DNA of 64,000 nt, taken from assembly GCA_050633325.1 (NCBI GenBank), contig JBOEGH010000008.1, positions 124,001 to 188,000 of the forward strand. Direction: 5' to 3'. Positions 43,625 to 52,378 of the stretch are shown here, piece by piece (within the stretch, counting starts at the first letter, position 1; the number at the start of each line of letters is the position of its first letter). The notes under the pieces were generated by a model. The model did no database searches. It worked only from the letters and a program-made list of their open reading frames with translations, and was not told the DNA's origin. A program made the translations under genes and the position numbers. This stretch comes from UBA1672 sp050633325 (GTDB lineage: Bacteria > Pseudomonadota > Alphaproteobacteria > Micavibrionales > Micavibrionaceae).

Positions 43625-44179
43625 ATGATACCAAGCACTAGCATTGCGAATATTTACGTGAAAATAATTGGTGATCAATCATTGTTAGCCATGGCGCAAA
43701 GCAACCTGTTAAGTAACTTGGAACGTATTACCAAGGTTAGGGCTCATACTTTTATAAATCACAATGGTCAAACTGAGTATGGTGTCAGTAGAAATTTCGG
43801 TTCTGAGAGATTTTATAGTTGGGAGGATACTATTATCGACTGCCGGAATAGCCCTAATATCGTAGACAGTGATGCTCTGATTAATTTTTCTGAGGACTTA
43901 TCTGGTTTATCACGTTTTAAAAAGATTAAGGATGATCTGGAAAACCGTATGGAAGGGCTAATCGATGTTTCCGCATTTCACAGTGTCTTACGCGGTGAAG
44001 ATAATATGAGATATAATATAAAGCGTTCTGCGAAAATTGAGAATTTTGATATAATTCGTGTTGGCCTTCGTCTGAGTTCTGTCGATGACCAATCTTTTAA
44101 ACGTGGCATGTCATTCTTACGTGATTGGGAAAACCCATATAAAATTAGAAGATCTGCGGGCATAGCGCTTAGTTCATAA
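43625..44179 (+). CDS. Uncharacterised protein, first of two tandem paralogues
   Basis: A 184-residue soluble protein with no signal peptide or membrane helix. I do not recognise the family. It aligns by eye with the next gene over the whole length: both start MIP, share AHTFINHNGQ / AHSFLEDNGI, then FYSWEDTIID / IYDWSDTEVD, and near the end VGLRLSSVDDQSFKRGMSFLRDW / IGVRLTAHSEEDFFEGLSNIRDW. The strong conservation of the last block suggests that it is the functional core. The ATG follows AAAAGGATAGG. The gene lies 98 bases before its paralogue on the same strand. This member has a shorter middle and a basic C-terminus (KIRRSAG). Confidence 0.75.
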   Translation: MIPSTSIANIYVKIIGDQSLLAMAQSNLLSNLERITKVRAHTFINHNGQTEYGVSRNFGSERFYSWEDTIIDCRNSPNIVDSDALINFSEDLSGLSRFKKIKDDLENRMEGLIDVSAFHSVLRGEDNMRYNIKRSAKIENFDIIRVGLRLSSVDDQSFKRGMSFLRDWENPYKIRRSAGIALSS

Positions 44180-44277
44180 CAAATTTGTAAAATATAGTGG
44201 CAATATGCTAAGAAAGTGCGTCTTCATCAATATGTTGGCGCATTTTTAAGTGAAAATACACAATCAGGGTGATTGAA

Positions 44278-44847
44278 ATGATTCCGAATAATAGTTTATC
44301 GGGTATGTTTTACAAATTAAGAAACGATAACGCATTACTTACTAGTGCGACTAATAATGTTGTAAAGCATCTAAGAGACTTACAAGATTGTAATGCTGGG
44401 GCACATTCTTTTTTAGAAGATAACGGCATAGCTGTATTAGGACGACCGCAAAACCTACTAGATGATCCATCTTACAAACCATATGGAAAGATTTATGACT
44501 GGTCGGATACAGAGGTGGATTCGAGTTATTTGTCTGACGAGGTCGACTTGCAATCAATTGCGGAAACAATGCAAAATAACAAAAATTTTGCTTCATTCAG
44601 ATCATATGTTGATGAAGCCAGTGAACAATTATTAAAAATAGTCCCCTATATTAAAGAAAATACTGGAGAAGATGGTAAAGCTACATCATCTGTTAATATC
44701 GGTGTTAGATTAACTGCCCATTCTGAAGAAGACTTTTTTGAAGGTTTAAGTAATATAAGAGACTGGGATCAGAGCAATAATTCACATAATTTTATAAATG
44801 ACAGAATAGATGAAAACAAAGATTTTTCTTTGTTTAATCATGATTGA
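44278..44847 (+). CDS. Uncharacterised protein, second of two tandem paralogues
   Basis: A 189-residue soluble protein, paralogous to the preceding gene. The start at ATG 44278 is preferred over the in-frame GTG at 44269 because AGGGTGA lies 5 bases before it and the product then begins MIPNNSL, matching MIPSTSI of the paralogue. The conserved blocks are AHSFLEDNG, YDWSDTEVD and IGVRLTAHSEEDFFEGLSNIRDWDQ. It differs by an insertion before the YDWSD block and an acidic, Asn-rich C-terminal extension. It ends 17 bases from the opposing rlmE gene. Divergence between the copies is large, so the duplication is old or the two have specialised. Confidence 0.75.
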   Translation: MIPNNSLSGMFYKLRNDNALLTSATNNVVKHLRDLQDCNAGAHSFLEDNGIAVLGRPQNLLDDPSYKPYGKIYDWSDTEVDSSYLSDEVDLQSIAETMQNNKNFASFRSYVDEASEQLLKIVPYIKENTGEDGKATSSVNIGVRLTAHSEEDFFEGLSNIRDWDQSNNSHNFINDRIDENKDFSLFNHD

Positions 44848-44864
44848 TATAACTTACCTTATCT

Positions 44865-45536
44865 TCAATCTTCTGGTTTCTTAAATCCTGTTGCTACTAC
44901 ATATTGTTCGGCACTTCCTTTGCGACTGGCTGGTGGTTTTATATGTTTAACGGCGGTAAAATTTCTCTTTAGTTCCTTCATTAACGTGTCTTGCGCACCA
45001 CCTTGGAATACTTTGGCAATGAAAATTCCATCAGGTTTTAATACTTCTATAGCGAAGTAATATGCGGCCTCAACAACAGCCATAATTCTTAAATGGTCAG
45101 TTTGCTTGTGCCCCATTGTGTTTGGTGCCATATCACTTATCACTGCATGGGCGAGGCCGTCATCCGATTGCTTGCCCAAAGATTCCTTTAATATATCTGG
45201 TGCATCATCATCCATGAAATCCATTTGGAATGCCTCGACATCGGGTAGTTCGTCCATCTCTAAAAGGTCGATAGCAATAACTTTACATTTTTTTTCTGTT
45301 GCCACCTGACACCATCCACCGGGCGCAGCACCAAGATCAATTATTGTCATTCCGGGTTTAAGAAAGTTAAGTTTTTCATCCATTTCTTTTAATTTAAAGG
45401 CGGCTCGTCCACGGTAACCTTGCTTTTCTGCCATTTCAACATATGGATCATTTAGCTGTCTTTGCAGCCAACGTGTAGAGGAGTTCTTTCTTCCTCTTGC
45501 TGTGCGGACTTTGGTTTTCTTTTTATTGCGTGACAT
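44865..45536 (-). CDS. rlmE: 23S rRNA 2'-O-methyltransferase RlmE (FtsJ)
   Basis: Methylates the 2'-hydroxyl of U2552 (E. coli numbering) in the 23S rRNA A loop. The 223-residue protein has a basic N-terminus, the RNA-contacting SSTRWLQRQLNDPYVEMAEKQGYRGRAAFKL, SAM-binding LGAAPGGWCQVA, and the catalytic K-D-K-E residues located in FKLKEMDEK, VISDMAPNT, IAKVFQGG and the last strand. The length is normal. It is transcribed alone. Confidence 0.96.
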   Translation of the reverse strand: MSRNKKKTKVRTARGRKNSSTRWLQRQLNDPYVEMAEKQGYRGRAAFKLKEMDEKLNFLKPGMTIIDLGAAPGGWCQVATEKKCKVIAIDLLEMDELPDVEAFQMDFMDDDAPDILKESLGKQSDDGLAHAVISDMAPNTMGHKQTDHLRIMAVVEAAYYFAIEVLKPDGIFIAKVFQGGAQDTLMKELKRNFTAVKHIKPPASRKGSAEQYVVATGFKKPED

Positions 45537-45581
45537 GTTTTTGTGTCGCCTTTTTATGTCTTAGTGCTATGTGCCAAGCAC

Positions 45582-45938
45582 TTATAACAGCATAACGATA
45601 GAGGTTGTAACAAAAATTGAAAAGAAAAAGCTAAGACAAGCAGCTAGGAACACCACTCCTTCGGTTTTAGGAGAAAAATGTGCCACAATTATAAATAAAA
45701 TGTAAAAGATACTGGAAACCACAATACCGCGACTGTGGACATTAGATGTCATAAAACCCATAATGCCATTATCATATCCGCTATGTATCATAATCTCGGA
45801 CATCAAACGAATAAGTGTCATAGAGGCAACAACAAAGGCAACCGACCACCATCGATGTTTTTTATGAACGGCAAAGAACGCTATAGGTAACCATATTGCA
45901 TCTGCCCAGAAATATATAAAATACATAATAGAGACCAT
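45582..45938 (-). CDS. Small uncharacterised membrane protein
   Basis: A 118-residue protein of about four predicted helices, with MYFIYFWADAIWLPIAFFAV at the start, followed by WWSVAFVVASMTLIRLM, then GIVVSSIFYILFIIVAHF and a last helix of FFFSIFVTTSIVMLL. The start may be the fifth codon (second Met) as neither has a clear ribosome binding site. I do not recognise it. It is 16 bases divergent from the BepA-like gene, so they share a promoter region. Confidence 0.65.
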   Translation of the reverse strand: MVSIMYFIYFWADAIWLPIAFFAVHKKHRWWSVAFVVASMTLIRLMSEIMIHSGYDNGIMGFMTSNVHSRGIVVSSIFYILFIIVAHFSPKTEGVVFLAACLSFFFSIFVTTSIVMLL

Positions 45939-45954
45939 TGGAGTAGTTTAATCT

Positions 45955-47310
45955 ATGAACACAATTATTAGAAACATTTTTGCAACATTTTATTTTGTTA
46001 TTGTACTTTGCTCGTTATCAGGAACTTTATACGCGAAGTCACCCGGGTTAATTCGTGATACCGAAATAGAAGAAACAATACGTTTATGGTCTACTCCGGT
46101 TTTTAAGGCTGCAGGTCTAGATCCGCTTGGGGTGAATATAGTATTGGCACAAAGTGATGCGGTGAATGCTTTTGTCGCGGGTGGTCCCAACATTTTTCTT
46201 TATACTGGTTTAATTAACAAGACATCTAACCCCGGAGAGTTGATAGGCGTGATTGCCCATGAGACCGGTCACATATCCGGTGGTCATCTTATACGTATGA
46301 GAGAGGCTATGGAGCGAGCATCATATGAGAGTATAATAGGAATGATTTTAGGCGCAGGAGTAGCAATAGCCAGTGGGGATGCAGGTGCTGCACCTGCTAT
46401 ATCCATAGGGGGAAGCAGTCTGGCGCAAAGGCGTTTCCTCGCACATAGCAGGGTTCATGAATCAAGTGCGGATCAGGCTGCATTTACTTTTCTGGAAAAA
46501 GCGAAGATAAATCCGACGGGAATGGTCAGTTTCATGGGTAAGTTAAAGGCAGATAATTTTGTGCCGGAAAACCAACAAAGCGAATATGTTAGAACTCACC
46601 CTCTCATCAATAATCGTATTGAGGCAATGGAAAGGCGTGTGTCTGAATCGCTTTATAAAGATAAAAAATATCCTGACATATGGAAAGATCAACATGCACG
46701 CATGAAGGCTAAGCTTATTGGTTTTATCAATCCCGGTAAAATATCATGGGTATATGATGATCGGGATTTGTCAATATCTGCGCAATATGCGCGTGCGATT
46801 GCTGCTTATAGAAATAATCATGTCGAAGATGCGATTAAGCGGATTGATGATTTGTTAAAAGCAGAGCCTAAAAATCAATATTTTCTTGAGCTTAAGGGAC
46901 AAATGTTGGTCGACTTCTCTCGTATAGATGAGGCAATACCTTATTACAAAAAAGCTTTAGATATTATGCCTGAGGCAACATTGATCAGGATCGCCTTGGC
47001 TCATGCTTTAATTGAATCTGCAAACCAAGACGGCGATATCCTATTAGAGGCCATTGATCATTTAGAGCGTGCTTTAAGTGAGGAATCGAGGTCTGCACGT
47101 ATTCATCGTTTGCTTGCGACTGCTTATGGGCGTGTAAATAAAAAAAGTAACGCGAAAATACATCTTGCAGAAGAAGCGGTGTTGCAGCGTCGTTATTCCT
47201 ATGCAAAGCAGCATGCGCAAAGTGTTTTGGATGGTGAATCTGAGGGCAGTAAGTTGTGGGTCAAGGCAAAAGATATTATTTCTTTTATAGAAACGACGAA
47301 AAAAGGGTGA
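45955..47310 (+). CDS. bepA: M48 periplasmic metalloprotease with TPR repeats (BepA-like)
   Basis: BepA degrades stalled outer-membrane proteins such as LptD in the periplasm. The 451-residue product has a signal peptide (about residues 1-27), a zinc-protease domain with HETGH at about 101-105 (VIAHETGHISGGH) and a third ligand in VHESSADQAAF, then C-terminal TPR helices from about 270 (YRNNHVEDAIKRIDDLLKAEP, YYKKALDIMPEAT). The ribosome binding site GGAG is 11 bases upstream. Two DsbA-family genes follow, which fits a joint role in envelope protein folding. The E. coli name is used for family, not proven orthology. Confidence 0.9.
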   Translation: MNTIIRNIFATFYFVIVLCSLSGTLYAKSPGLIRDTEIEETIRLWSTPVFKAAGLDPLGVNIVLAQSDAVNAFVAGGPNIFLYTGLINKTSNPGELIGVIAHETGHISGGHLIRMREAMERASYESIIGMILGAGVAIASGDAGAAPAISIGGSSLAQRRFLAHSRVHESSADQAAFTFLEKAKINPTGMVSFMGKLKADNFVPENQQSEYVRTHPLINNRIEAMERRVSESLYKDKKYPDIWKDQHARMKAKLIGFINPGKISWVYDDRDLSISAQYARAIAAYRNNHVEDAIKRIDDLLKAEPKNQYFLELKGQMLVDFSRIDEAIPYYKKALDIMPEATLIRIALAHALIESANQDGDILLEAIDHLERALSEESRSARIHRLLATAYGRVNKKSNAKIHLAEEAVLQRRYSYAKQHAQSVLDGESEGSKLWVKAKDIISFIETTKKG

Positions 47311-47367
47311 CTTTTTTGTCAAGGAAACGAATAATAGAAAAGTAATTTATATTTGAGGAGTTATGTT

Positions 47368-48138
47368 TTGAAGAAAACAATGAAGAGTTTTAAGTTTTTG
47401 GCATTAACAATGGGCGTTTGCGGTGCTGCATTATGTGCACCGATGCATGATGCTAGGGCAGAAGCGTTCAACCCGGAGCAAGTTAAAGAGTTAGAATCTC
47501 TATTTAAAAAGTTCCTTTCGGAGAACCCTGAGCTAATTTTGAAATCAGTTGATGATTTCCGCGTGTCAGAGGAAAAGAAAACGCAACAAAGCGCGCAAGA
47601 AAACTTGGCTAATTATGCTGAATATTTCGCTGATAATGGTTTGCCTATTGCCGGTAACCCTGATGGTGATGTTACATTGATTGAGTATTTTGACTATAAC
47701 TGTGGTTATTGTCGTAAGGCATATGCAGATGTTATGACTTTGTTAAAAGAAGATAAAAATTTGCGTGTGGTTTTCCAAGAAATGCCGATTTTAAGTCCAT
47801 CTTCCAAAATTATGGCTGAATATGCTATGGCTGCTCATGAGCAAGGTAAATATTTCGAAATGCATCAGGCTCTTATGGATTATCGCGGTGGTCAAGGAGA
47901 CGAGGCATATATAAAACTTGCAACAGATTTAGGCTTGGATATCGAAAAGCTTAAAGCCGATGCAAAATCTGCAAGCATATCTGCAAGCATTGATAAGTCA
48001 TCTTCAATGGCAAAAGACCTCGGAATACGTGGTACTCCCGGTTTTGTAATTGGAAATGAAATTTATCCGGGATATATCGGTATTGATAGTCTTCGCAAAG
48101 CTGTTGAAAAGGCGAGATCTGTTCAGGGTAAAAAATAA
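47368..48138 (+). CDS. DsbA-family thiol-disulfide oxidoreductase, periplasmic
   Basis: The 256-residue product has a Sec signal peptide ending about ARA and a thioredoxin-fold DsbA domain with active-site CGYC (FDYNCGYCRKAY). An N-terminal helical extension (residues about 35-90, PEQVKELESLFKKFLSEN) precedes it, as in ScsC/DsbA-like proteins that oligomerise. The cis-Pro loop is GIRGTPGFVIG. A TTG start at 47368 is preferred because GAGGAG lies 7 bases before it; the in-frame ATG four codons later (47380) is the alternative. It follows bepA and precedes a second DsbA-family gene. Confidence 0.88.
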   Translation: MKKTMKSFKFLALTMGVCGAALCAPMHDARAEAFNPEQVKELESLFKKFLSENPELILKSVDDFRVSEEKKTQQSAQENLANYAEYFADNGLPIAGNPDGDVTLIEYFDYNCGYCRKAYADVMTLLKEDKNLRVVFQEMPILSPSSKIMAEYAMAAHEQGKYFEMHQALMDYRGGQGDEAYIKLATDLGLDIEKLKADAKSASISASIDKSSSMAKDLGIRGTPGFVIGNEIYPGYIGIDSLRKAVEKARSVQGKK

Positions 48139-48191
48139 TCCTTAAATTAATAAAATCATTAAGCCGAGTGACGAAAGGTGGTTGAGTTTCT

Positions 48192-48800
48192 ATGAAGTTT
48201 GTTAATAAAGTTTTAGCAGCTCTTTTGATACTGGCCATCGGTTACTTGGCTTATGGTTTGCTTGAAATACGTAAAGATTTGTTCACTGTTTATAATGTAG
48301 AGGACAAATATGCATATGATCCTGGTGATACCGATCTAACCATAGTCGACTTTAATCGCTATGGCTGTGATCATTGTCGAATATTACATCCGGTATTGAT
48401 GGAGGCGATTAAGCGTGATGGAAAAATACGTTATGTATCGCGTACTGTCGCATATGGTAATGAGTGGGAATCTACTTTAGTCGCGTCTGTTTACGCGGCG
48501 GCAGAGCAGGGTAAATTTATTGAGATGCATGATATGATCAGTGCGAATTGGCCGCTAGATGGACGTAAGGATTTGTTTAAATATGCAAAGCAAATTGGTC
48601 TTGATACTAAATTATTAAGTCGAGATATGTCCAAAGAGCATGTTTTAAATCAAGTCACTATAAATCAAGATTATTTTGAGGCATGGCGTTTGGGTAGGAC
48701 TCCTACGTTGTTGATTGGCGATTCATTTATTTATGCACCGAAGGAAAAGAACCTGTCAGTGGATGATTTATTGAAAAAGTTTGAAACTGCACGTAAGTAA
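48192..48800 (+). CDS. DsbA-family protein, membrane-anchored
   Basis: A second DsbA-family protein of 202 residues, anchored by an N-terminal helix (about 5-25). The active site is CDHC (FNRYGCDHCRILHP), the cis-Pro loop GRTPTLLIG. It lacks the N-terminal helical extension of the previous one, so the pair probably have different roles. The ATG follows AAAGGTGG. It overlaps no gene; the stop is 29 bases before aroQ. Both Dsb genes follow bepA, a known envelope-quality-control theme. Confidence 0.88.
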   Translation: MKFVNKVLAALLILAIGYLAYGLLEIRKDLFTVYNVEDKYAYDPGDTDLTIVDFNRYGCDHCRILHPVLMEAIKRDGKIRYVSRTVAYGNEWESTLVASVYAAAEQGKFIEMHDMISANWPLDGRKDLFKYAKQIGLDTKLLSRDMSKEHVLNQVTINQDYFEAWRLGRTPTLLIGDSFIYAPKEKNLSVDDLLKKFETARK

Positions 48801-48828
48801 TTTGATTTTTTATAGTCGCAAGGTATCT

Positions 48829-49263
48829 ATGAATAAAATTCTGATTTTAAACGGCCCTAATTTGAATATGCTTGGGGTGAGAGAGCCGGAAATATACGGG
48901 CATCATACTTTATCCGATATAGAGGGGTTGTGTGCTGATAAGGCTAAGTCGCTCGGGTTTGGGGCTGATTGCAGACAATCTAATCATGAAGGTGAGTTGG
49001 TGACGTGGATACAAGAGGCACGCGACCTGTTTGATGGGGTTATTATTAATGCTGCGGCTTATACTCATACATCTGTTGCCATACATGATGCATTGAAATT
49101 ATTGAATTGTCCGATTATTGAAGTTCATTTGTCTAATCCAAAAGAAAGAGAAGATTTCCGCCATTTTTCTTATATTGAGTCAGTTGCAACAACTGTTATT
49201 GCGGGGCATGGAATTATGGGATACGATATGGCATTGGAAGAATTAGTTAAAGTTTTACAGTAA
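48829..49263 (+). CDS. aroQ: Type II 3-dehydroquinate dehydratase
   Basis: Shikimate pathway enzyme that removes water from 3-dehydroquinate. The 144-residue protein begins MNKILILNGPNLNMLG and contains the active Tyr and catalytic sequence INAAAYTHTSVAIHDAL and VHLSNPKEREDFRHFSY. The start at 48829 has AAGG 5 bases upstream; the frame runs further up into the previous gene but would duplicate its end. It is the first gene of the aroQ-accB-accC order seen widely in alphaproteobacteria. Length is typical. Confidence 0.96.
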   Translation: MNKILILNGPNLNMLGVREPEIYGHHTLSDIEGLCADKAKSLGFGADCRQSNHEGELVTWIQEARDLFDGVIINAAAYTHTSVAIHDALKLLNCPIIEVHLSNPKEREDFRHFSYIESVATTVIAGHGIMGYDMALEELVKVLQ

Positions 49264-49279
49264 AATTTTGCTGTATGCT

Positions 49280-49308
49280 TTGACATTCTACTTCAACTTT
49301 TGTATTCA
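49280..49308 (+). promoter_or_regulatory. accB promoter
   Basis: TTGACA (49280-49285) and TATTCA (49303-49308) with a 17-base spacer, 46 bases before accB. Good -35, fair -10. Confidence 0.55.
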
Positions 49309-49353
49309 GATACTTAAAATAAATTACAATATTAATAACAATAAGATTTATCG

Positions 49354-49797
49354 ATGAAAATTGACTCCGATGCTATCAAAGAATTAGCTGGTTTATTAGA
49401 TGAAACAGGATTAACAGAAATAGAAGTCGCCGATGGTGAAAAGTCTATTCGTGTTTGTAAGGGAAGTACCGTTATTGCCGGTGGTGGCGTATCTATGCCA
49501 TCAGATCCCGCAGTTCCGCAAAAGGCTAATATGGATGCGCCAACAAATGTTGCGTCTTCTCACCCTGGCGCTGTGAAGTCCCCTATGGTTGGTACCGTAT
49601 ATTTACAGGCTGATCCTGAAGCCCCTGCTTTTGTTAAAAAAGGCGATAACGTTAATGCCGGTGATACTTTGCTGATTGTTGAGGCTATGAAGGTTATGAA
49701 CCCTATTAAAGCGGAAAAATCAGGAACAGTAACGCAGATATTGGTTGAGAATGCACAACCGATTGAGTTTGGTGATGTTTTAATGGTTATTGAATAA
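49354..49797 (+). CDS. accB: Biotin carboxyl carrier protein of acetyl-CoA carboxylase
   Basis: Carries biotin between the two half-reactions of acetyl-CoA carboxylase. The 147-residue protein has an N-terminal helical domain, a linker rich in Pro/Ala/Asn (about 48-70), and the C-terminal biotinyl domain with the biotin-accepting Lys in EAMKVMN at about residue 113. The last residues VLMVIE end as expected. Spacing to accC is 17 bases. The N-terminal part is rich in Glu and Asp. Transcribed as accBC from the promoter upstream. Confidence 0.96.
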   Translation: MKIDSDAIKELAGLLDETGLTEIEVADGEKSIRVCKGSTVIAGGGVSMPSDPAVPQKANMDAPTNVASSHPGAVKSPMVGTVYLQADPEAPAFVKKGDNVNAGDTLLIVEAMKVMNPIKAEKSGTVTQILVENAQPIEFGDVLMVIE

Positions 49798-49814
49798 CTC
49801 TTTAGAAGGCTGAT

Positions 49815-51167
49815 ATGTTCAAGAAAGTCCTAATTGCCAATCGTGGTGAAATTGCCCTTCGTATTATTCGCGCATGTCGTGAAATGGAAATAGGTACAGT
49901 CGTTGTTCATTCAACGGCTGATGCCAGTTCGATGGCGGTTCGTTTGGCAGATGAGTCAGTTTGTATTGGCCCGCCTGCAGGTAAAGACAGTTATTTAAAT
50001 ATTCCTGCTATTTTAACTGCCGCTGCATTAACGGGTGCGGATGCTATTCACCCTGGATATGGATTTTTATCAGAAAATGCACAATTTGCGCATATGGTTG
50101 AAGAGCATGGGTTTACCTTTATTGGCCCTTCTGCCGAACATATTGAGCAAATGGGTGATAAGGTTCGCGCAAAGCAGACTGTTGATGCGCTTGGTTTGCC
50201 AATCGTCCCCGGTTCTGATGGTGGTGTTGAAAGCGCGGATGAAGGTTTGCAGATATCTACTGATATGGGTTTTCCAATTATCATTAAAGCTGCGAGTGGT
50301 GGCGGTGGTAAAGGTATGCAGGTTGTAGAAGCGGCTGAAAACTTTGTTGAGGCGTATAACACTGCACGTATTGAAGCAAAAGCAAATTTCGGTGATGATA
50401 CTGTCTATATTGAAAAATATCTTGGTAATCCTCGCCATGTTGAGATTCAAGTTTTTGGTGATTCGCATGGTAATGCAATTCATCTGGGGGAGCGTGACTG
50501 CTCTATCCAGCGTCGCCATCAAAAGTTAGTTGAAGAGGGGCCATCTCCTGTATTAACTGACGAGCAACGTGATGAAATAGGCGCATTATCTGCGGATATG
50601 GTCAAAAAGTTAGGTTATCTTGGTGCAGGTACGATTGAATTTTTATTCGAAGATGGTAGGTTCTACTTCATGGAAATGAATACCCGTATTCAAGTTGAGC
50701 ATCCTGTTACTGAGATGATTACAGGTATTGATTTGATAGCTGAGCAAATACGTGTTGCTGCCGGTGAACCTTTGACGGTTAATAAGAATGGTTTCCGTTT
50801 CCGTGGTCATGCGATTGAAATACGTATTAACGCAGAAGATCCTGATACATTTATGCCTTCTCCCGGTACTATATCACGTTTTCACGTCCCTGGTGGTTTA
50901 GGCGTGAGATTTGATAGTGCAATGTATGGTGGCTATTCTATACCGCCTTATTATGATTCTATGATTGGTAAGTTGATTGTTCATGGTCGTAACCGTGAAG
51001 AATGTATAAAGCGTTTATCACGTGCCATTCGTGAAACAGTTGTTGAGGGTGTGAAGACTACTCTACCGCTACATGATTGGATTATACAGCAGCCTGAGTT
51101 TGTTTCTGGTGAATATACTATCAAGTGGCTGGAAGAAAAGTTGGCCGAGAAGCATTCTGAAGAATAG
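49815..51167 (+). CDS. accC: Biotin carboxylase of acetyl-CoA carboxylase
   Basis: Carboxylates biotin on AccB with ATP and bicarbonate, the first step in fatty acid synthesis. The 450-residue protein has the biotin carboxylase N-terminal domain starting KKVLIANRGEIALRI, the glycine-rich ATP loop AASGGGGKGMQVV, the ATP-grasp DGRFYFMEMNTRIQVEHPVTE and a normal C-terminal domain. The start has AGAAGG 5 bases upstream. The ring of active-site residues is intact. It is co-transcribed with accB; aat follows after 41 bases. Confidence 0.97.
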   Translation: MFKKVLIANRGEIALRIIRACREMEIGTVVVHSTADASSMAVRLADESVCIGPPAGKDSYLNIPAILTAAALTGADAIHPGYGFLSENAQFAHMVEEHGFTFIGPSAEHIEQMGDKVRAKQTVDALGLPIVPGSDGGVESADEGLQISTDMGFPIIIKAASGGGGKGMQVVEAAENFVEAYNTARIEAKANFGDDTVYIEKYLGNPRHVEIQVFGDSHGNAIHLGERDCSIQRRHQKLVEEGPSPVLTDEQRDEIGALSADMVKKLGYLGAGTIEFLFEDGRFYFMEMNTRIQVEHPVTEMITGIDLIAEQIRVAAGEPLTVNKNGFRFRGHAIEIRINAEDPDTFMPSPGTISRFHVPGGLGVRFDSAMYGGYSIPPYYDSMIGKLIVHGRNREECIKRLSRAIRETVVEGVKTTLPLHDWIIQQPEFVSGEYTIKWLEEKLAEKHSEE

Positions 51168-51208
51168 GGGGCATTTTAATGATGCGCTCTGCTATTCTAT
51201 TTATATAG

Positions 51209-51868
51209 ATGAAGTTAAGTCCTGACATTTTGTTATCTGCATATTCTCAAGGTGCTTTTCCTATGGCATCTGATGTAGATGATCCTGAAATAGGTTGGTA
51301 TTGTCCTGAACTTCGCGGGCAGTTATCTATCCCTAATATGCATATCCCAAGGCGTTTAAGAAAAAATGTTCGCCAGATGAAAATAGGCGGAAGACCATAT
51401 GGTATTCGTATCAACAGCAATTTTCCTAAGGTGGTTAAATCTTGTGCTGCTATAACTAGTAGTCGTAGTGAAACTTGGATAAATTCGAAAATACTAGATG
51501 CCTATTGTGAATTGCACAAAAAAGGACACGCGCACAGTGTTGAGTGTTGGCAGGATGATAGTTTAGTTGGTGGTTTATATGGGGTGTCTATCGGTGGCGC
51601 TTTCTTTGGTGAGAGTATGTTCTCAATTGCCAGGGATGCAAGTAAAGTTTCCTTGGTGCATTTGGTAGCACATTTAAGCTATTCAGGATTTAGAATTCTT
51701 GATACTCAATTTACGAACGACCATCTGGAGCAATTCGGAGTATTTGAAGTGCCCCATGAAGAATATATGAGATCATTAGTTCCCGTATTGTCGTTGCCTT
51801 GCAAATTTGACGTCGGTCAGGTTAATGAGAAGGAAGTAATTGCCAAGTATTTTGAGATTAATCCCTAA
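51209..51868 (+). CDS. aat: Leucyl/phenylalanyl-tRNA-protein transferase
   Basis: Adds Leu or Phe to proteins with N-terminal Arg or Lys, making them ClpS-ClpA substrates. The 219-residue protein begins with SPDILLSAYSQGAFPMASD and contains GWYCPELRGQLSIP, ETWINSKILDAYCELHKKGHAHSVE and the active-site FFGESMFS, ending with the expected FTNDHLEQFGV. The N-end-rule partners clpS and clpA are encoded 4 kb downstream on the other strand. Position after accC is typical of alphaproteobacteria. Confidence 0.95.
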   Translation: MKLSPDILLSAYSQGAFPMASDVDDPEIGWYCPELRGQLSIPNMHIPRRLRKNVRQMKIGGRPYGIRINSNFPKVVKSCAAITSSRSETWINSKILDAYCELHKKGHAHSVECWQDDSLVGGLYGVSIGGAFFGESMFSIARDASKVSLVHLVAHLSYSGFRILDTQFTNDHLEQFGVFEVPHEEYMRSLVPVLSLPCKFDVGQVNEKEVIAKYFEINP

Positions 51869-51877
51869 TATGATTAA

Positions 51878-52378
51878 TCACTCTAAGGTATCACCTTGGT
51901 CAGGCTGGTTTGTGCGATCTTTAATTTCTAAATTATCGGATTGGTTTTTGTCTTCTTCACTATCTTCTTCACTATCTTTGTCGGTATCCATGCAGTCAAT
52001 TACCCAAACATCATAAATGGGGTGATCCATGGCTGATAGTCCGGGTGATGAGGCAAACATCCACCCACTAAATACCCATTTGGATGTATCGTCAGTTTTT
52101 CCTTCCCATACTTGTATAAAGGCGGCAGACTCAGGATCATCTATGGGGGATGATTTTTGGCACGATTGCACCTTCATATAAAGGGGGCCAAATTTTAATG
52201 TGTTTCCGACATTGGCCTCGAACGTCATTGTGTGTGCGGTCACTTTATCTAGTGATTGTAGTTTAACACGCGGATATTCTGTCATTTCTCTTGCGTGTAA
52301 ATTGCTTGTCATGCCTATTGAGGCAGACAGGGCAAGGCCGCATATAAAGTGCCAACGTTTATTTATCTTCTTTGTCAT
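51878..52378 (-). CDS. DUF2155 exported protein
   Basis: A 166-residue protein with a signal peptide (cleavage near NLHA at about 29). The DUF2155 core is recognisable: DKVTAHTMTFEANVGNTLKFGPL, then VQSCQKSSPIDDPESAAFIQVWE and WVFSGWMFASSPGLSAMDHPIYDVWVIDC. Two conserved cysteines are present. The start at 52378 is preferred because it gives the signal peptide and overlaps mlaD's 3' end by 20 bases. The C-terminus after the core is a disordered acidic tail (KDSEEDSEEDKNQ). The family is characteristic of alphaproteobacteria; function unknown. Confidence 0.88.
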   Translation of the reverse strand: MTKKINKRWHFICGLALSASIGMTSNLHAREMTEYPRVKLQSLDKVTAHTMTFEANVGNTLKFGPLYMKVQSCQKSSPIDDPESAAFIQVWEGKTDDTSKWVFSGWMFASSPGLSAMDHPIYDVWVIDCMDTDKDSEEDSEEDKNQSDNLEIKDRTNQPDQGDTLE

